Assembly (NCBI GenBank): GCA_002391425.1
Contig: DGEZ01000004.1
Coordinates: 1 to 14,766, forward strand
DNA from: Micrococcales bacterium UBA3913
GTDB taxonomy: Bacteria > Actinomycetota > Actinomycetes > Actinomycetales > Microbacteriaceae
Reading direction: 5' to 3'
Length of the DNA stretch: 14,766 bases
Of the stretch, positions 14,169 through 14,766 are shown in pieces (position 1 is the stretch's first letter; every line of letters begins with the position of its first letter). Under the pieces are notes generated by a model. The model was not told where the DNA came from, ran no database searches, and was given only the letters and a program-made list of their open reading frames with translations. The position numbers and the translations under genes were made by a program.

Positions 14169-14766
14169 TTCGCCTCGGCCGGGTGTGTGCAGGGATTCTG
14201 GCCACCCTCATTCTGGTTGTGGGGGCAGCAGGCGGGCTGTGGGCGAGCGTATCGCTGTCCTCGGGTCAGGCCGAAATCTCCGACTTCTACTCCTGGCAGG
14301 GGGAGATCCCCCGTGAACCCGGTACGCTCCTGCGCTCGACAGCCTATGACGGACAGACCCCCGAGGGGTCGACGGCGTACCTCATCTTGTACTCAACCAC
14401 CTACTCGGATGGCTCCGCGGCCGTGGCCAGCGCTGTGGTTGCGGTGCCGGATGATCCCGCTGAGGTGGCCACCGCCGTCGCCTGGCAGCATGGAACGACC
14501 GGAGTCACCCAGGGCTGCGCGCCGAGCCTGACCGTGGACGCCTTGACGGAGGATTCCATTCCAGGGATCGGGGAGATAGTGTCCCGCGGATGGGCGGTGG
14601 TCGCGACGGACTATCCGGGTCAGGGGACATCGGGGAAGTACCCGTACCTCGTCGGAGAGGGGGAGGGCCGGGCAACCCTGGATGGCGTGCGCGCCGCGGA
14701 GGAACTCCTGGCAGAGGACTTCGCGCAGGTGATGCTCTGGGGACATTCGCAGGGCGGTCACGCGAC
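14165..14766 (+). CDS. Secretory lipase (LIP-type alpha/beta hydrolase), 3'-truncated by window
   Basis: An open frame runs to the right edge (200 codons), starting at GTG in the GTGA overlap with the DedA stop. Residues about 7-26 are a hydrophobic signal or anchor segment after a short basic start, pointing to export. W-Q-H-G-T-T-G (107-113) is the oxyanion region of the LIP lipase family and Cys118 a likely disulfide partner. T-D-Y-P-G-Q-G (148-154) follows, then the nucleophile elbow W-G-H-S-Q-G-G-H (Ser195). The catalytic Asp and His should lie beyond the window, since family members have about 380-430 residues. AGGAGG directly abuts the GTG, too close for normal initiation, so translation probably depends on coupling to the DedA gene. 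It likely hydrolyses lipid or short ester substrates outside the membrane. Confidence 0.85.
   Translation, partial: MIRLGRVCAGILATLILVVGAAGGLWASVSLSSGQAEISDFYSWQGEIPREPGTLLRSTAYDGQTPEGSTAYLILYSTTYSDGSAAVASAVVAVPDDPAEVATAVAWQHGTTGVTQGCAPSLTVDALTEDSIPGIGEIVSRGWAVVATDYPGQGTSGKYPYLVGEGEGRATLDGVRAAEELLAEDFAQVMLWGHSQGGHA

Noticed and set aside
14393..14761. Reverse and alternative forward frames in the lipase region
   Set aside because: The forward frame from 14165 carries the signal segment, HGTTG and GHSQGG motifs; the others are shadows.
1..14766. tRNA, rRNA, CRISPR arrays, insertion sequences, phage or restriction genes
   Set aside because: None was recognised on either strand by reading; no repeat-spacer pattern or transposase-like protein is present.

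Overview
The window looks like high-GC actinobacterial chromosome. The coding style is GC-rich, GTG starts occur, and Shine-Dalgarno sequences are mostly AGGAG-like. One probable leaderless start (TAATAT box just before ATG), the LivH-LivM fusion and the multi-domain DedA protein also fit. I infer a member of the Micrococcales-type Actinobacteria; the sequence does not settle the genus. The first 19 bases are not genomic: they are exactly the Tn5 mosaic-end/Nextera transposase adapter, so the left edge is an assembly or trimming artefact that cuts the first gene.

Layout. 20-1137 (+): 5'-truncated serine beta-lactamase-like hydrolase. 1255-1458 (-): small XRE-type regulator with an unresolved N-terminus. 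1592-2515 (-): capsular-polysaccharide-synthesis type glycosyltransferase. 2516-2828: divergent regulatory region with a candidate promoter and a FadR/GntR-like palindrome. 2829-7541 (+): four-gene branched-chain-amino-acid (Liv/HAAT) type ABC importer, in the order lipoprotein, fused LivH-LivM permease, LivG, LivF, with a strong stem-loop after the lipoprotein gene. Converging on it, 11361-7565 (-): FAD/NAD(P)-binding oxidoreductase, URO-D superfamily protein with an HxC...C zinc-type motif, and a short-chain dehydrogenase. 11488-12786 (+): a two-domain CMD/AhpD-like protein diverging from the oxidoreductase. 12891-14168 (+): DedA protein fused to an HdeD/DUF308-like domain. 14165 to the right edge (+): start of a LIP-type secretory lipase, overlapping the DedA gene by 4 bp and cut by the window.

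How the genes may work together. The Liv transporter would import a small organic solute whose identity cannot be read from sequence. The neighbouring SDR, URO-D/methyltransferase-like, flavoprotein and AhpD-like enzymes look like an intracellular processing set for an unusual substrate. This is inferred from position only. No corrinoid protein is present in the window, so a methyl-transfer pathway is a hypothesis. The two ATPases carry Gly-to-Ala changes in motifs that should meet in the same composite ATP site, which suggests an asymmetric importer. The DedA-HdeD/lipase pair is a separate envelope-related operon.
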